A stretch of DNA of 64,000 bases from Mesorhizobium sp. (GTDB lineage: Bacteria > Pseudomonadota > Alphaproteobacteria > Rhizobiales > Rhizobiaceae), in assembly GCA_004020315.1 (NCBI GenBank), contig SAQG01000027.1:24197-88196 (forward strand). The letters run 5' to 3'. The translations under genes were made by a program, and so were the position numbers. The notes under the pieces are model-generated. The model was not told the origin of the DNA. It saw only the letters and a program-made list of their open reading frames with translations, and did no database searches. Each line of letters opens with the position of its first letter. Positions within the stretch are counted from its first letter, which is position 1. This document shows, piece by piece, positions 1 to 9,704 of this stretch.

Positions 1-411
1 GCGCCCGGCGTCTACACCGCCAACTGGGCCGAGGCGCTGGATGGCTCCCGCGATTTCGGCGTGGCGATGCAGCGAGCGGAAGTGGCGTTGCAGGAAGTCG
101 GCGCGGTCGCGCCTGCGCAGCGCAAGGGCCGCTTCGTCGCCGTCATCTGCCTGGCCTTTCCCGACGGCGCGGCCGAATATTTCCGCGGCGAGGTCGAAGG
201 CACGCTGGTATGGCCGCCGCGCGGCGAACTAGGCTTCGGCTACGACCCGGTGTTCGTGCCGGACGGTTTCGAAAAGACCTTCGGCGAGATGACCGCAGAG
301 GAAAAACATGGTTGGAAGCCCGGCCAGCCGACGGCATTGTCGCACCGCGCCCGTGCCTTCCAGAAATTCGCCCAAGCCAGACTGGATCTGGCACGATCGG
401 CCGTGAAATGA
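1..411 (+). CDS. rdgB: RdgB/HAM1 family dITP/XTP pyrophosphatase, 5' end cut by window edge
   Basis: The frame is open from base 1 and begins inside the protein (APGVYTANWAEA...), so the N-terminal third lies outside the window. RdgB hydrolyses non-canonical purine nucleoside triphosphates (dITP, XTP) to monophosphates in the cytoplasm, keeping them out of DNA. The visible part has the family core GYDPVFVPDG followed by KTFGEM and the C-terminal LSHRARA stretch, all typical of this family. The stop overlaps the hemW start codon by four bases (ATGA), so the two are probably translationally coupled. Identification is from remembered family motifs and is strong despite the truncation. Confidence 0.95.
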   Translation, partial: APGVYTANWAEALDGSRDFGVAMQRAEVALQEVGAVAPAQRKGRFVAVICLAFPDGAAEYFRGEVEGTLVWPPRGELGFGYDPVFVPDGFEKTFGEMTAEEKHGWKPGQPTALSHRARAFQKFAQARLDLARSAVK

Positions 412-1571
412 CCATGCTGCTCGACCGCAGCCCCGGCTTCGGCGTCTACATTCACTGGCCGTTCTGCGCGGCCAAGTGCCCCTATTGCGACTTCAACAGC
501 CATGTCCGCCACCAGCCGGTCGACCAGGAGCGTTTTGCCCGCGCCTTCGAGACCGAGCTTGCGACAATGCGCAACCGCACCGGACCGCGCGAGGTGACCA
601 GCATTTTTCTCGGCGGCGGCACGCCATCGCTGATGAAGCCGGAAACCGTGGCGACGGTGCTGGACGCGGTGGCGAAGAACTGGACGGTGCCCCCCGGCAT
701 CGAGGTGACGCTGGAAGCCAACCCCTCTTCGGTCGAGGCCGAGCGCTTTCGCGGCTACCGGGCGGCAGGCGTCAACCGCGTCTCGCTCGGCGTGCAGGCG
801 CTGAACGATAAGGATCTGCGCTTTCTCGGCCGGCTGCACAACGTCGACGAAGCGCTGCATGCGATTGGCCTGGCACGCGAAATCTTTCCGCGGCTGTCCT
901 TCGATCTGATCTATGCGCGGCCCGGCCAGACAGCGGAAGCGTGGCAGGCGGAGCTCGAGCAGGCGATCGGCCACGCCGCCGACCATCTGTCGCTCTACCA
1001 GCTGACCATCGAGGAAGGCACGCCGTTCCACGCGTTGCATGCGGCCAGGAAATTCGCCATTCCCGACAATGACCATGCCGCCGATCTCTACGCACTGACG
1101 CAGGAGATCACCGCCGCGCATGGGCTGCCGGCCTACGAGATTTCCAACCACGCCAGATCAGGCGCCGAAAGCCGGCACAATCTCACCTATTGGCGCTATG
1201 GCGAATATGTCGGCGTAGGTCCCGGCGCGCATGGCCGCTTCGTCGAAAACGGCCGCCGCGTGGTGACGATCGCGGAGAAAATGCCGGAGACCTGGGCCAA
1301 TCTGGTCGAGGCCAAGGGCCATGGCGTCACCGGCGGCGAGATCCTGACGCGCTCGGAGGAGGCCGACGAGTTCCTCTTGATGGGGCTGAGGCTGGCCGAG
1401 GGCATCGACCTCTCCCGCTACGAAGCGTTTTCCGGCCGCGGCCTGTCGACGGCGCGGCTGTCGGTGCTGCAGGGCGAGGGGCTGGTGGCGCCGATCGGCA
1501 ACGCCCGCCTGCGCGCAACGCCGGCCGGCATGATCGTGCTCGACGCCGTCGTAGCGGACCTGGCGCGGTAG
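408..1571 (+). CDS. hemW: HemW, radical SAM heme chaperone
   Basis: A 387-residue radical SAM protein. The cluster-binding motif CAAKCPYCDF gives C20-x3-C24-x2-C27 followed by D-F. This is the HemW form and not the HemN form, which has a further Cys. HemW proteins bind heme and deliver it to haemoproteins such as nitrate reductase or respiratory enzymes. They are often misannotated as coproporphyrinogen III oxidase. The GGGTPS motif for SAM binding follows the cluster at about residue 65. The frame stays open upstream, but ATG at 408 overlaps the rdgB stop and starts directly before the conserved GVYIHWPFC segment, so it is chosen. No separate promoter is evident. Confidence 0.93.
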   Translation: MTMLLDRSPGFGVYIHWPFCAAKCPYCDFNSHVRHQPVDQERFARAFETELATMRNRTGPREVTSIFLGGGTPSLMKPETVATVLDAVAKNWTVPPGIEVTLEANPSSVEAERFRGYRAAGVNRVSLGVQALNDKDLRFLGRLHNVDEALHAIGLAREIFPRLSFDLIYARPGQTAEAWQAELEQAIGHAADHLSLYQLTIEEGTPFHALHAARKFAIPDNDHAADLYALTQEITAAHGLPAYEISNHARSGAESRHNLTYWRYGEYVGVGPGAHGRFVENGRRVVTIAEKMPETWANLVEAKGHGVTGGEILTRSEEADEFLLMGLRLAEGIDLSRYEAFSGRGLSTARLSVLQGEGLVAPIGNARLRATPAGMIVLDAVVADLAR

Positions 1572-1853
1572 AGCATAGGCCAGGAGCTGAACTGTCATAG
1601 ACAATTTATCGGCCCACGCAAGGATGCTGGAAGTTCGGCTTGCCCGACTACCAACGCAAGGCGCTTACCTTCCGCAGCGCTTAGCGGCGTTGAAACGCCC
1701 AGCACCATCAGAAGCAGAAAAATGTCTGAAGATTTCTGAGCCCCATGGCTGCCCTCTGCGCTAGCAAAGCCTGGGCAGGAAAAGCATTGGTGTCAACATG
1801 GGAATAGGTGTTAGGCGTGTGAGCGGCGTTCGAAAATCTTACTGCTGGCGTGC
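1572..1853. other. Gene-free spacer
   Basis: 282 bases between the convergent hemW and cyclase genes. No convincing reading frame, RNA gene or strong hairpin with a T tract was seen. Base composition is less GC-rich than the neighbouring genes. Confidence 0.5.
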
Positions 1854-2759
1854 CTATTTTAGGCTGAATACCTCGATCATCTCGGCGCGCCCTTTGACCT
1901 CGTGATAGCCGCAGGACTTGAAATAATGTCTACCTTCAGGCCAGTGCTCGACGAATTGGGCGCTGACCAACAGCGGCCTGTCCAGTTTTCGCGTCAATCC
2001 CTCAATCCGCAAGGCCAAATTCACGGCATCGCCCAGCGCGGTGTTGATGCCTTTGCCCATAGCGCCGATAGCAACTTCACCCACATGAAGGCCAATGCGG
2101 CAGTCGAGTACGATGTCTTGTTGTTCCCTGACCAGTACTCGGGTTGGCGACGTAGCCGCGTCTTCCGCGGCGCGGAGCGCCTGGGCAGCCTCAACCGCAG
2201 AGGCACAGACATCCGCTGCGGTCCCGTGCCAATATGCAAACACACAATCACCGATGAATTTGTCGATCGAGGCACCGTAGTGCTTCAAAATCACATTGCA
2301 GTCCATATACCACTCGGCCAAGAGGGCCGCCACCTGTTCCGGGGCTAGCCTTTCGCTAATTCCGGTAAACTCCTTCAAATCAGCAACGAACAGGGTGGCC
2401 GGCCGGCTCTTAGGGGCTGCCGGCTTGCCCCATTGAGTTTTTGTGTTCGCCGCTTGCGAATCTAGATCGGGGGCAGTCGTGCCCTGTTCGAAAAGAAAAA
2501 TCGATCTGCCGAACTGGACGCGATCGCCGGTGTGCAGCACACGCGCGGTTGTGAGCGCCACGTCATTCACATAACTGCCATTGGCACTGCCGACATCAAC
2601 AACCCAGTAGTTCGCGCCGTCGCGCCGGATCGTTGCATGCTGGCGCGAAACTTCCCCGTCTGCCAAGCGTATGGTGGCATTTTCGCCACGACCAATCAGG
2701 TTGAAATCTCCCAGCTTATAGGCCTCTCTGTTGCTCAGTGCGGTTAAAGTTGCCGACAT
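1854..2759 (-). CDS. FHA domain plus class III adenylate/guanylate cyclase
   Basis: A 301-residue protein with two domains. Residues about 15-90 form a forkhead-associated domain (LIGRGENATIRL, SRQHATI, NGSYVND), which normally binds phosphothreonine. Residues about 120-300 form a class III nucleotidyl cyclase catalytic domain. The two metal-binding Asp positions are present (D127 in FVADLKEFTG and D171 in KFIGDCVF), as is the GDAVNLALRIE motif, so it looks catalytically competent. ATG at 2759 is preferred over an upstream in-frame start because GGAGAGG lies about six bases before it. No kinase is encoded nearby, so the partner of the FHA domain is unknown. Whether it makes cAMP or cGMP cannot be read from the sequence. 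Confidence 0.9.
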   Translation of the reverse strand: MSATLTALSNREAYKLGDFNLIGRGENATIRLADGEVSRQHATIRRDGANYWVVDVGSANGSYVNDVALTTARVLHTGDRVQFGRSIFLFEQGTTAPDLDSQAANTKTQWGKPAAPKSRPATLFVADLKEFTGISERLAPEQVAALLAEWYMDCNVILKHYGASIDKFIGDCVFAYWHGTAADVCASAVEAAQALRAAEDAATSPTRVLVREQQDIVLDCRIGLHVGEVAIGAMGKGINTALGDAVNLALRIEGLTRKLDRPLLVSAQFVEHWPEGRHYFKSCGYHEVKGRAEMIEVFSLK

Positions 2760-2855
2760 AATCCTCTCCGGTACGCTCAAACGCGCACGCAGGTCCAATA
2801 TTAACACGGAGCGTTACGAAACAGAGACTGGCGGCCCATCATACAAAAGGAGCTG

Positions 2856-3180
2856 GTGAAGAACGTCCTCTTCGTATGCAGTCAGAACCGCTTGCGCAGC
2901 CCGACCGCGGAACAGGTGTTTTCTAGTCGAAGGGATATCGAAGTCGCATCGGCCGGCACGAACCACGATGCCGACAACCCGTTGACGCACGACCTCGTCT
3001 CCTGGGCCGACATCATCTTCGTGATGGAAAAGGCGCACCGCGCCTAACTGCAGAAGAAATTCAAGGCCAGCCTGAAGAGGGCTCGCGTGATCTGCCTCTA
3101 CATTCCGGACGACTATGAGTTCATGGAAGGTCTGGTGGGTCTGCTGGAAGCGTCTCGAAGTATCTGGGTGATTTGATGTG
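2856..3180 (+). pseudogene. Decayed low-molecular-weight protein tyrosine phosphatase-like gene
   Basis: The frame begins at GTG 2856 with an AAAAGGAG ribosome site and reads KNVLFVCSQNRLRSPTAEQVF, the N-terminal signature of small LMW-PTP-like proteins. After 63 codons an in-frame TAA interrupts ...MEKAHRA. The same frame then continues with family-like sequence (LQKKFKASLK, VICLYIPDDYEFMEG). Near base 3157 the frame shifts, and the +1 frame holds the expected ending VSKYLGDLM. One nonsense change plus one indel indicates a pseudogene. The P-loop is also unusual, reading CSQNRLRS where classical LMW-PTPs have CxxNxCRS. Short relatives of about 105 residues with this altered loop are common in proteobacteria, which is from memory. 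Confidence 0.75.
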
Positions 3181-3243
3181 GCCGAGCGTTTCCCCCACGC
3201 TTTTGAGAGAAGTGTCTCGGGCCAATCGCGAAGGTTGCGGTAG

Positions 3244-3432
3244 TCAGGCGTCGTGCTTGGGGCGGCGCTTGGCGTGGTCTTTCTCGGCGTCAGCTTCGCC
3301 GTCCGGAGCCGGCTTGGCGTCGCCCTTATCGCGGCGGGCGCGGTATCGATCGCTTGTCGGATGTGGGGGCGCTCCATTGCGGGAGCTTTTCGTTTCAAGG
3401 CGGGTGATGAAAATGTCGAAGCGATTGGGCAT
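3244..3432 (-). CDS. Possible small hydrophilic protein
   Basis: A 62-codon frame starting seven bases past the stop of the 65-residue frame next to it (MPNRFDIFITRLETK...), rich in charged residues and Pro. No clear ribosome site and no recognised family. It could be a chance frame in GC-rich DNA, and it is listed only because it follows directly on the same strand as the better supported 3440-3637 frame. Confidence 0.2.
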   Translation of the reverse strand: MPNRFDIFITRLETKSSRNGAPPHPTSDRYRARRDKGDAKPAPDGEADAEKDHAKRRPKHDA

Positions 3433-3439
3433 CGTCTGG

Positions 3440-3637
3440 TCAGTGCTCCATCGTGCTGCCGGTGCCGGTCGAGGGCTGGATTTCCAGGTTGGTTGCCTTT
3501 GAAGGACGACGCTTTCGCGGTTTTTTGGCCGGGCCCGCGCCGGCTTTGGCGGGCTGGCTCTTGTCCTTTCGCGCGGCAAAGCGCTCGCGCCCTGCATAGT
3601 AGGGTTCGAAAACGTCCTGTATCTTGAGGCTGTCCAT
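3440..3637 (-). CDS. Hypothetical small basic protein
   Basis: A 65-residue frame beginning MDSLKIQDVFEPYYAGRERF and continuing with a Lys/Arg/Pro/Ala-rich tail. ATG at 3637 has a strong ribosome site (GGGAGGAG about five bases upstream), which is the main reason to call it. The first 25 residues look folded or conserved, while the rest resembles a disordered basic tail. I do not recognise the family and infer no function. It lies between the decayed phosphatase and rsmI on the opposite strand. Confidence 0.45.
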   Translation of the reverse strand: MDSLKIQDVFEPYYAGRERFAARKDKSQPAKAGAGPAKKPRKRRPSKATNLEIQPSTGTGSTMEH

Positions 3638-3804
3638 CCTGCTCCTCCCGAGATCAGGGGTAAATCCGCCGGGCACGGTTTCGTTCCGTACTGTGGCGAA
3701 GGCATGGCGACCGCTTGACTTCGGCACCGGTTTTGCAACCAGGCGTGAGCCGTGCCAAACAGGGCCGAATGCATTCAAGTGTCAGAGCCTGACGGGGGAC
3801 ACCG

Positions 3805-4726
<922 letters not shown>

Positions 4727-4734
<8 letters not shown>

Positions 4735-5104
4735 ACGCCCGGTCGCCAGCCGCCAACGGGCCTATCGGCGCGGCCACCGCAGCGAGTGGCTGGCGGCCGC
4801 GGCACTGATGGTGAAGGGCTACCGGATTCTGGCCCGCCGCCACCGCACGCGGTTCGGCGAGATCGACTTGATCGCGCGGCGCGGCGACCTGGTGCTGATC
4901 GTCGAGGTGAAGGCGCGCCGCACGCTGATGGAAGCGATGGAGGCGATCGCCTACGAATCGGAGCGCCGCATCGAAAGCGCCGCCGACCTCTGGCTGTCGC
5001 GCCAGTCCGATTATGGAAAATTATCGGTGCGCTTCGACATGGTCGCGGTGCTGCCGTGGCGCTGGCCGGTGCATGTCGAGAATGTTTTTTTCGGGCGGAA
5101 CTAG
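4727..5104 (+). CDS. yraN: YraN family (UPF0102) endonuclease-like protein
   Basis: A 125-residue protein of the UPF0102/YraN family, which has a restriction-endonuclease-like fold. Conserved residues are visible: the GEIDLIARRGD stretch around residues 45-55 and VEVKARR around 60-66, equivalent to the D-(x)n-ExK nuclease core. The cellular role of the family is not well established, and links to DNA repair or recombination have been proposed. It overlaps the 3' end of rsmI by eight bases and is probably co-transcribed with it. Confidence 0.9.
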
Positions 5105-5390
5105 GCCCAGGCCTAATTGATCGGCGCTTCAGCTGGGCAATCCTATATGGCATCCCGGCCGCAGCGCACTGACTACTCCACGTAGAACGCTCCATCGCGG
5201 CATATCCAAGCCGATGCGCCGGCCGGCGCGGTCGCGCCATTTCCGGACTTTTGCGATCGCGTCACGAGGGAGACGATGCCTACCGTCAAACGCTGGTTGA
5301 CTTTCGGCGGCAGGCGCCGATTCTCAAGTTCAAGGCGGCTTGCCGAGCAACAGGCCGCCCGAACGATCAGCGTGATGATCGAGAGCAGCT
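5105..5390. other. Gene-free spacer upstream of CadC-like regulator
   Basis: 286 bases with no convincing gene. It presumably holds the promoter of the regulator starting at 5391. I see no clear operator palindrome. Confidence 0.4.
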
Positions 5391-7424
5391 TTGACCCTGG
5401 TCAATCCGCCGAGCCTTGTTCTAAACGGTGTCGAGTTCGACTTCGACGCCGGTCTCCTGCACGGCAAGGATGGTGAAGATGTCCCGCTGAGGCCTCAGTC
5501 GCTCGCAGTTCTGAAGCATCTGATCGCCAACGCCAACCGTGTTGTGACCAAGGACGAGCTCCTGGACACCGTCTGGCCCGGCATTGCCGTGACGGAAAAC
5601 AGCCTTTCCCAGTGCATCAGCGAAATCAGGAAGGCCATCGGCGACGAGAAGCAGATCCTGCTCAAGACAGTCGCGCGACGGGGATATCGCTTTGTTCCCG
5701 AAACCGAAACGCCCGGCACACCTCACGATCGCTACCCGCGGATTTACGGCACTGCCTCTCCTGACCCGGGTGGGTTTAAAGGCAGGCGCGGCCTGATATT
5801 TGTAACCGCTGCCCTGGCGATCGTTGCCGCAGTCGCGGCGTTCTTCTGGAGGCCCACACTTGATACGGAAGTGCCGACCTCCCTCTCGATCGCGGTTCTG
5901 CCGTTCGCAAATCTCAGCGAAGCCGAGGAGCAGGCCTATCTTGCCAACGGTTTCGCTGACGATCTGACGACAGAGCTGGCGCGCGTTCCCGGCCTGTTCG
6001 TCGTCTCGCGCAATGCCGCGCGTGCATATCGCAACAGCGATCTGCCGCCAGCGAAGATCGCGAAAGAGCTCGGCGTCCGCTATCTGCTGGAGGGCTCCGT
6101 TCGACGTTTCGGCGATGAAGTGCGCATCAATGCGCACTTGGTCGATGCCTCCACGGTTGGCCAGATCTGGGCCGAGCGGTTCGAAGGGCCATTCACCGAC
6201 GTGTTCAAGCTCCAGGATCAGGTGACCGGTCAGATTGTCGCCGCGCTGCAGCTAAAGCTCGTCCCGGGAAAAGCAAATCTCGCCGTGTCCGGCGATACTG
6301 ACGATCCGGAAGCCTACCAGGCGTTTCGGCGCGCCATCGAGGCGCGACGAACGGATACGCCATCGGGCACGGTGGAAGCATCGGGCTACCTGCGTCAGGC
6401 CTTGGCGCTGGACGCCGATTTCGGCGCGGCGGCCGCGGAATTGGCATGGCTCCACTGGGATGCCGACGACGCGAGGAGGCAGGCTCTCGGGCTCAGCTGG
6501 ACCGAAATCGACGACGAGCTCTACGGCAGCCTGGCCATCGCTGCCGGCAACCCGTCTCCGGGTTACTATCAACTGATTTCCGAACTTCTGGTCCGGGAGC
6601 ATAGGTCCGACGAGGCGGTGGCTGCCCTGCAAAAGGCCATTGCGCTCGACCCGAGCGATTCCTGGACCTACGAAGGGCTGAGCCAGGCCCTCAACTTCAA
6701 CGGCAGGCCGGCCGAGGGGCGGACCTTTCTCGACGCGGCCCTGCGCGTCGATCCCGGGTGGACGGAGTGGCGACGCTACCAGGCCGGCCTGGCGGCGTTC
6801 GGGCAAGGCCGCTACGAGGAGGCGGTCGCGCAGCTCAAGCAGGTCGATGTCCGCTCGCCCAATCCCTGGACGAAGTTCTACGGCCTGCATGTTCTTGTCG
6901 CGGCCCTTGCACACCTCGATCGCCTGCCGGAAGCGGCCTCGGCCCTGGAGCAGCTCCGAAGCGTGCTGTCGGAAAGGCAGGAGGGTCAGCCGAACTTGCT
7001 GATCGCGCAGCAGTTCTTCGTCTACAAACGACCGGAGGACATCGCTCGCCTGCTCGACGGCTTGAGGAAGGCGGGAGTTTCCGAGCTTCCCGCCGGAATG
7101 GAACCGGGAGCCGCTGAACGAATGAACGGCGCGGAAATCGGGAAGCTCGTATTCGGACACGAGCTGACGGGACGCCAGGCTCTGCCCGAAGTCTCAGCCT
7201 ATCACGCTCGGATTGGGACAGACGGCACCGTTACCAAAACTGTTGGCGAGGAGGTCGTAACCGGTCGCATGTGGGTGCAGGGCGACAGCCTGTGCAGCGC
7301 CTATCCGCGTCTGCTCACAGCCTGTGGCGCTGTGTTCCGCAACCTGAGCGGCACATCTGGAGCCACGAACGAATACACACTGCTGTTTCGCTCCAAGCTT
7401 TACGAGTTCTCGGTGACGAAGTAG
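5391..7424 (+). CDS. CadC-like membrane-anchored regulator with TolB-like domain and TPR repeats
   Basis: A 677-residue one-component regulator. Residues about 10-105 form an OmpR/PhoB-type winged helix (LRPQSLAVLKHLIANANRVV, KDELLDTVWPG, ISEIRKAIGD, VARRGYRF). A single membrane span follows at about 130-152. Residues about 165-285 carry the TolB-like N-terminal module often attached to class III cyclases (SIAVLPFANLSE, FADDLTTELAR, YLLEGSVRR). The remainder contains TPR-type helices. The architecture implies DNA binding on the cytoplasmic side and sensing beyond the membrane, by analogy with CadC and ToxR. The start is TTG 5391 because no in-frame ATG lies near the domain start. Target genes are unknown. 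Confidence 0.85.
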   Translation: MTLVNPPSLVLNGVEFDFDAGLLHGKDGEDVPLRPQSLAVLKHLIANANRVVTKDELLDTVWPGIAVTENSLSQCISEIRKAIGDEKQILLKTVARRGYRFVPETETPGTPHDRYPRIYGTASPDPGGFKGRRGLIFVTAALAIVAAVAAFFWRPTLDTEVPTSLSIAVLPFANLSEAEEQAYLANGFADDLTTELARVPGLFVVSRNAARAYRNSDLPPAKIAKELGVRYLLEGSVRRFGDEVRINAHLVDASTVGQIWAERFEGPFTDVFKLQDQVTGQIVAALQLKLVPGKANLAVSGDTDDPEAYQAFRRAIEARRTDTPSGTVEASGYLRQALALDADFGAAAAELAWLHWDADDARRQALGLSWTEIDDELYGSLAIAAGNPSPGYYQLISELLVREHRSDEAVAALQKAIALDPSDSWTYEGLSQALNFNGRPAEGRTFLDAALRVDPGWTEWRRYQAGLAAFGQGRYEEAVAQLKQVDVRSPNPWTKFYGLHVLVAALAHLDRLPEAASALEQLRSVLSERQEGQPNLLIAQQFFVYKRPEDIARLLDGLRKAGVSELPAGMEPGAAERMNGAEIGKLVFGHELTGRQALPEVSAYHARIGTDGTVTKTVGEEVVTGRMWVQGDSLCSAYPRLLTACGAVFRNLSGTSGATNEYTLLFRSKLYEFSVTK

Positions 7425-7441
7425 CAGCACCTTCGCTGCGC

Positions 7442-7768
7442 CTACAGCGGCCAGGAGAGATTGATGTCCATTTCGCTCATGCCTTCGGTGACGTACGGAC
7501 CACAGCGCTTCAATGCATCCGCGAAATCCTTGGCCAAGGCCTTGAACGTCTCGGTCTGTGGCGCAACCTCGACGATTTCGATGGCACTGACGTGCCCCTC
7601 GGGCGTGAAGCTGACGCGGGCATCTGCGCTGAAGCTGATTCCGCGCATCGCCGTCTGTGTAGGCCAGCAGCTTGCTGCCCGTTCGAGAATGTGGCGGTTC
7701 AGACTGTCACCAGCGGACGCGGTGGTCGCCGCGCCGATCGCGAGAATTCCCAGGACGCGATTGATCAT
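7442..7768 (-). CDS. Small exported protein with TonB-C-like domain
   Basis: A 108-residue protein with a short signal peptide (MINRVLGILAIGAATTASA, likely cleaved after ASA near residue 19). The mature part resembles a TonB C-terminal-like alpha/beta unit (SFTPEGHVSAIEIVE...FKALAKDFADALKRCGPY). Two Cys residues could form a disulfide in the periplasm. The start at 7768 has an AGGAG site. It lies convergent to the CadC-like regulator gene with 17 bases between the stops. The function is not known, and the TonB-like label is a fold-level impression. Confidence 0.7.
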   Translation of the reverse strand: MINRVLGILAIGAATTASAGDSLNRHILERAASCWPTQTAMRGISFSADARVSFTPEGHVSAIEIVEVAPQTETFKALAKDFADALKRCGPYVTEGMSEMDINLSWPL

Positions 7769-8042
7769 CTTTTATCTCCTCAGTTCGACGTCCCAAGCGT
7801 GTGGGGGACGGCGTGTCAGAGAGAACGCGAGGGGTCGTTCGAAGTCATGAAATCGGCGTGAAGAAGTTGTGAAGAGTGGTGAACGCAGTCGATTTTGGCT
7901 ACGGCATGCACTCAAGCGGCAAGGACGACCCTGCTAGGACGGCTTAGGATGGACGGGCAGGTCTACGCTGGCCGTCTCCCACCATCAGCCGCCATCGCTA
8001 GCCAACAAACAGAACTCTGGGCGACAAAACAACTGCGCCGCC

Positions 8043-8849
8043 TCACCCCCAGACGAACAGCGCCGCCAGGCCGGCGGTGCCGATGACCAGACGCCACCAG
8101 CCGAACAGCGCATAGCCGTGGCGCGAGACGTAGTTGAGCAGGAAGCGCACGACGATAAGCGCCGCGACGAAGGCGGCGATGAAACCGGCGGCGATGATGG
8201 GCAGATCGGCGCTGGTCAGCACATTGCGGTTCTTGAAAAGGTCGAAGGCGAAGGCGCCGACCATCGTCGGCATGGCGAGGAAGAAGGAGAATTCCGCAGC
8301 CGCCCGTTTGTCGACGCCCAGAAGCAGCGCGCCGACGATCGTCGAGCCGGAGCGCGACGTGCCGGGGATCAGCGAAAGGCACTGGAACAGTCCGATCTGC
8401 AGATAGAGCCTGAGCGGGAACCGCTCGACGTCATGGTAGAGCGGCTTCGGCTTGAACCGATCCACCCACAGCAGGACCACGCCGCCGATGATCAGCATGA
8501 TGCAGATCAGCCTCGGCGATTCAAACAGCACCGTCTTGATGAAGCCATGCGCCAGCGCGCCGACAACGGCCGCCGGCAGGAAGGCGACGAGGATGCCGAG
8601 GACGAAATGCCGCGTCACCCGATCACGCGGCAGATCGACCAGCATCTGCCACAGACGATGGAAATAGACGCTGAGGATCGCCAGTATGGCGCCGAGCTGG
8701 ATCAGGATCTCGAAGGCCTTGCCGGTCGAATGGAAGCCGAGAAAATGGCCGGCAAGCAGGATATGGCCGGTCGACGAGACCGGAATGAACTCGGTCATGC
8801 CCTCGATCATGCCGAGCAGCAGCGCTTCGACGATGGTCTGGTTTTCCAT
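8043..8849 (-). CDS. uppP: Undecaprenyl-diphosphatase UppP (BacA)
   Basis: A 268-residue polytopic inner-membrane phosphatase. It converts undecaprenyl diphosphate to the monophosphate for reuse in peptidoglycan and other envelope polymer synthesis. The two catalytic consensus regions are intact: EGMTEFIPVSSTGH at about residues 16-29 and PGTSRSGSTI at about 163-172. Length matches the family. ATG at 8849 precedes the first membrane helix. It is transcribed alone and away from the glutathione transferase gene. Confidence 0.96.
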   Translation of the reverse strand: MENQTIVEALLLGMIEGMTEFIPVSSTGHILLAGHFLGFHSTGKAFEILIQLGAILAILSVYFHRLWQMLVDLPRDRVTRHFVLGILVAFLPAAVVGALAHGFIKTVLFESPRLICIMLIIGGVVLLWVDRFKPKPLYHDVERFPLRLYLQIGLFQCLSLIPGTSRSGSTIVGALLLGVDKRAAAEFSFFLAMPTMVGAFAFDLFKNRNVLTSADLPIIAAGFIAAFVAALIVVRFLLNYVSRHGYALFGWWRLVIGTAGLAALFVWG

Positions 8850-9011
8850 GGAAACCTCGGCGTTCGAGTGGGGCTTTGAAGAACGGCTTGCTTGTCATGG
8901 CACGGAACTCCTCCTATAGGTCGCAGCACCCTGACGGCCACCTGAATCGGGGCGGCCAAGACTTACCGGCGCAGCCGGCGATTTGCCAGTGCGCTCTATT
9001 ATCGCGGGACC

Positions 9012-9704
9012 ATGCTGACGCTTTTCCACCACCCGATGTTCGCCGCCTGCCGCTTCGTTCGCCTCGCTTTCGGCGAGTATGGCGAGGAGCTGGCGTTGAT
9101 CGAGGAAAAGCCGTGGATGCGGCGCAAGGAATTTTTGGCGTTGAATCCGGCCGGCACACTGCCGATCCTGCTCGCCGAGGGCGACGTGCCGATCGTCGGC
9201 GCCATGGTCATCGGCGAATATCTCGACGAGACGCGCGGCGTGCTCAAGCGCGACAAGCGGCTGTTCGCAGAGGACCCGATGGAGCGCGCCGAAATCCGCC
9301 GCCTGACCGACTGGTATCTCAACAAGGCCGATAGCGAGGTGACCCGGCACCTGGTGCGCGAGCGCGTGCTGAAGCCAATCATGCCGGAAACGGCGGGCGG
9401 CGGTTCGCCCGATTCGGCGGCGATCCGTGCCGCGCGCGCCAATATCCGCCAGCACATGAAATACACCAACTGGCTGGCCGGCACCCGCCATTGGCTGGCG
9501 GGCAACAAGGTTACCTATGCCGACCTCGCGGCTGCGGCTGCACTGTCCGTGCTCGACTATCTCGGCGAGATCGACTGGCGCGAACACGCTGCCGCGCGCG
9601 AATGGTATGCACGGGTGAAATCACGGCCATCGTTCCGGCCGCTTTTGTCCGACCGGGTGCGCGGCCTGTCGCCGGTGTCACATTATGCGGACCTCGATTT
9701 CTAA
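9012..9704 (+). CDS. Glutathione S-transferase family protein
   Basis: A 230-residue protein with an N-terminal thioredoxin-like GST domain (MLTLFHHPMFAACRFVRLAF; LNPAGTLPILL is the cis-Pro segment that binds glutathione; then IGEYLDE). A helical C-terminal domain follows (YADLAAAAALSVLDYLGEIDW). The substrate is not predictable. The start is ATG 9012. The last 20 bases overlap queG, so the two genes are probably one transcript, an arrangement I recall from other Rhizobiales. Confidence 0.92.
   Translation: MLTLFHHPMFAACRFVRLAFGEYGEELALIEEKPWMRRKEFLALNPAGTLPILLAEGDVPIVGAMVIGEYLDETRGVLKRDKRLFAEDPMERAEIRRLTDWYLNKADSEVTRHLVRERVLKPIMPETAGGGSPDSAAIRAARANIRQHMKYTNWLAGTRHWLAGNKVTYADLAAAAALSVLDYLGEIDWREHAAAREWYARVKSRPSFRPLLSDRVRGLSPVSHYADLDF

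Noticed and set aside
408..1571. Oxygen-independent coproporphyrinogen III oxidase (HemN)
   Set aside because: The cluster motif is followed by D-F and lacks the extra Cys of HemN, so HemW is the better call.
3253..3627. Plus-strand frame with a hydrophobic N-terminus between the phosphatase pseudogene and rsmI
   Set aside because: No ribosome site, the C-terminal half looks random, and it overlaps a minus-strand frame with a strong ribosome site.
8118..8879. Plus-strand 253-codon frame opposite uppP
   Set aside because: Translation is a run of charged residues opposite membrane helices, the expected mirror of a hydrophobic protein.
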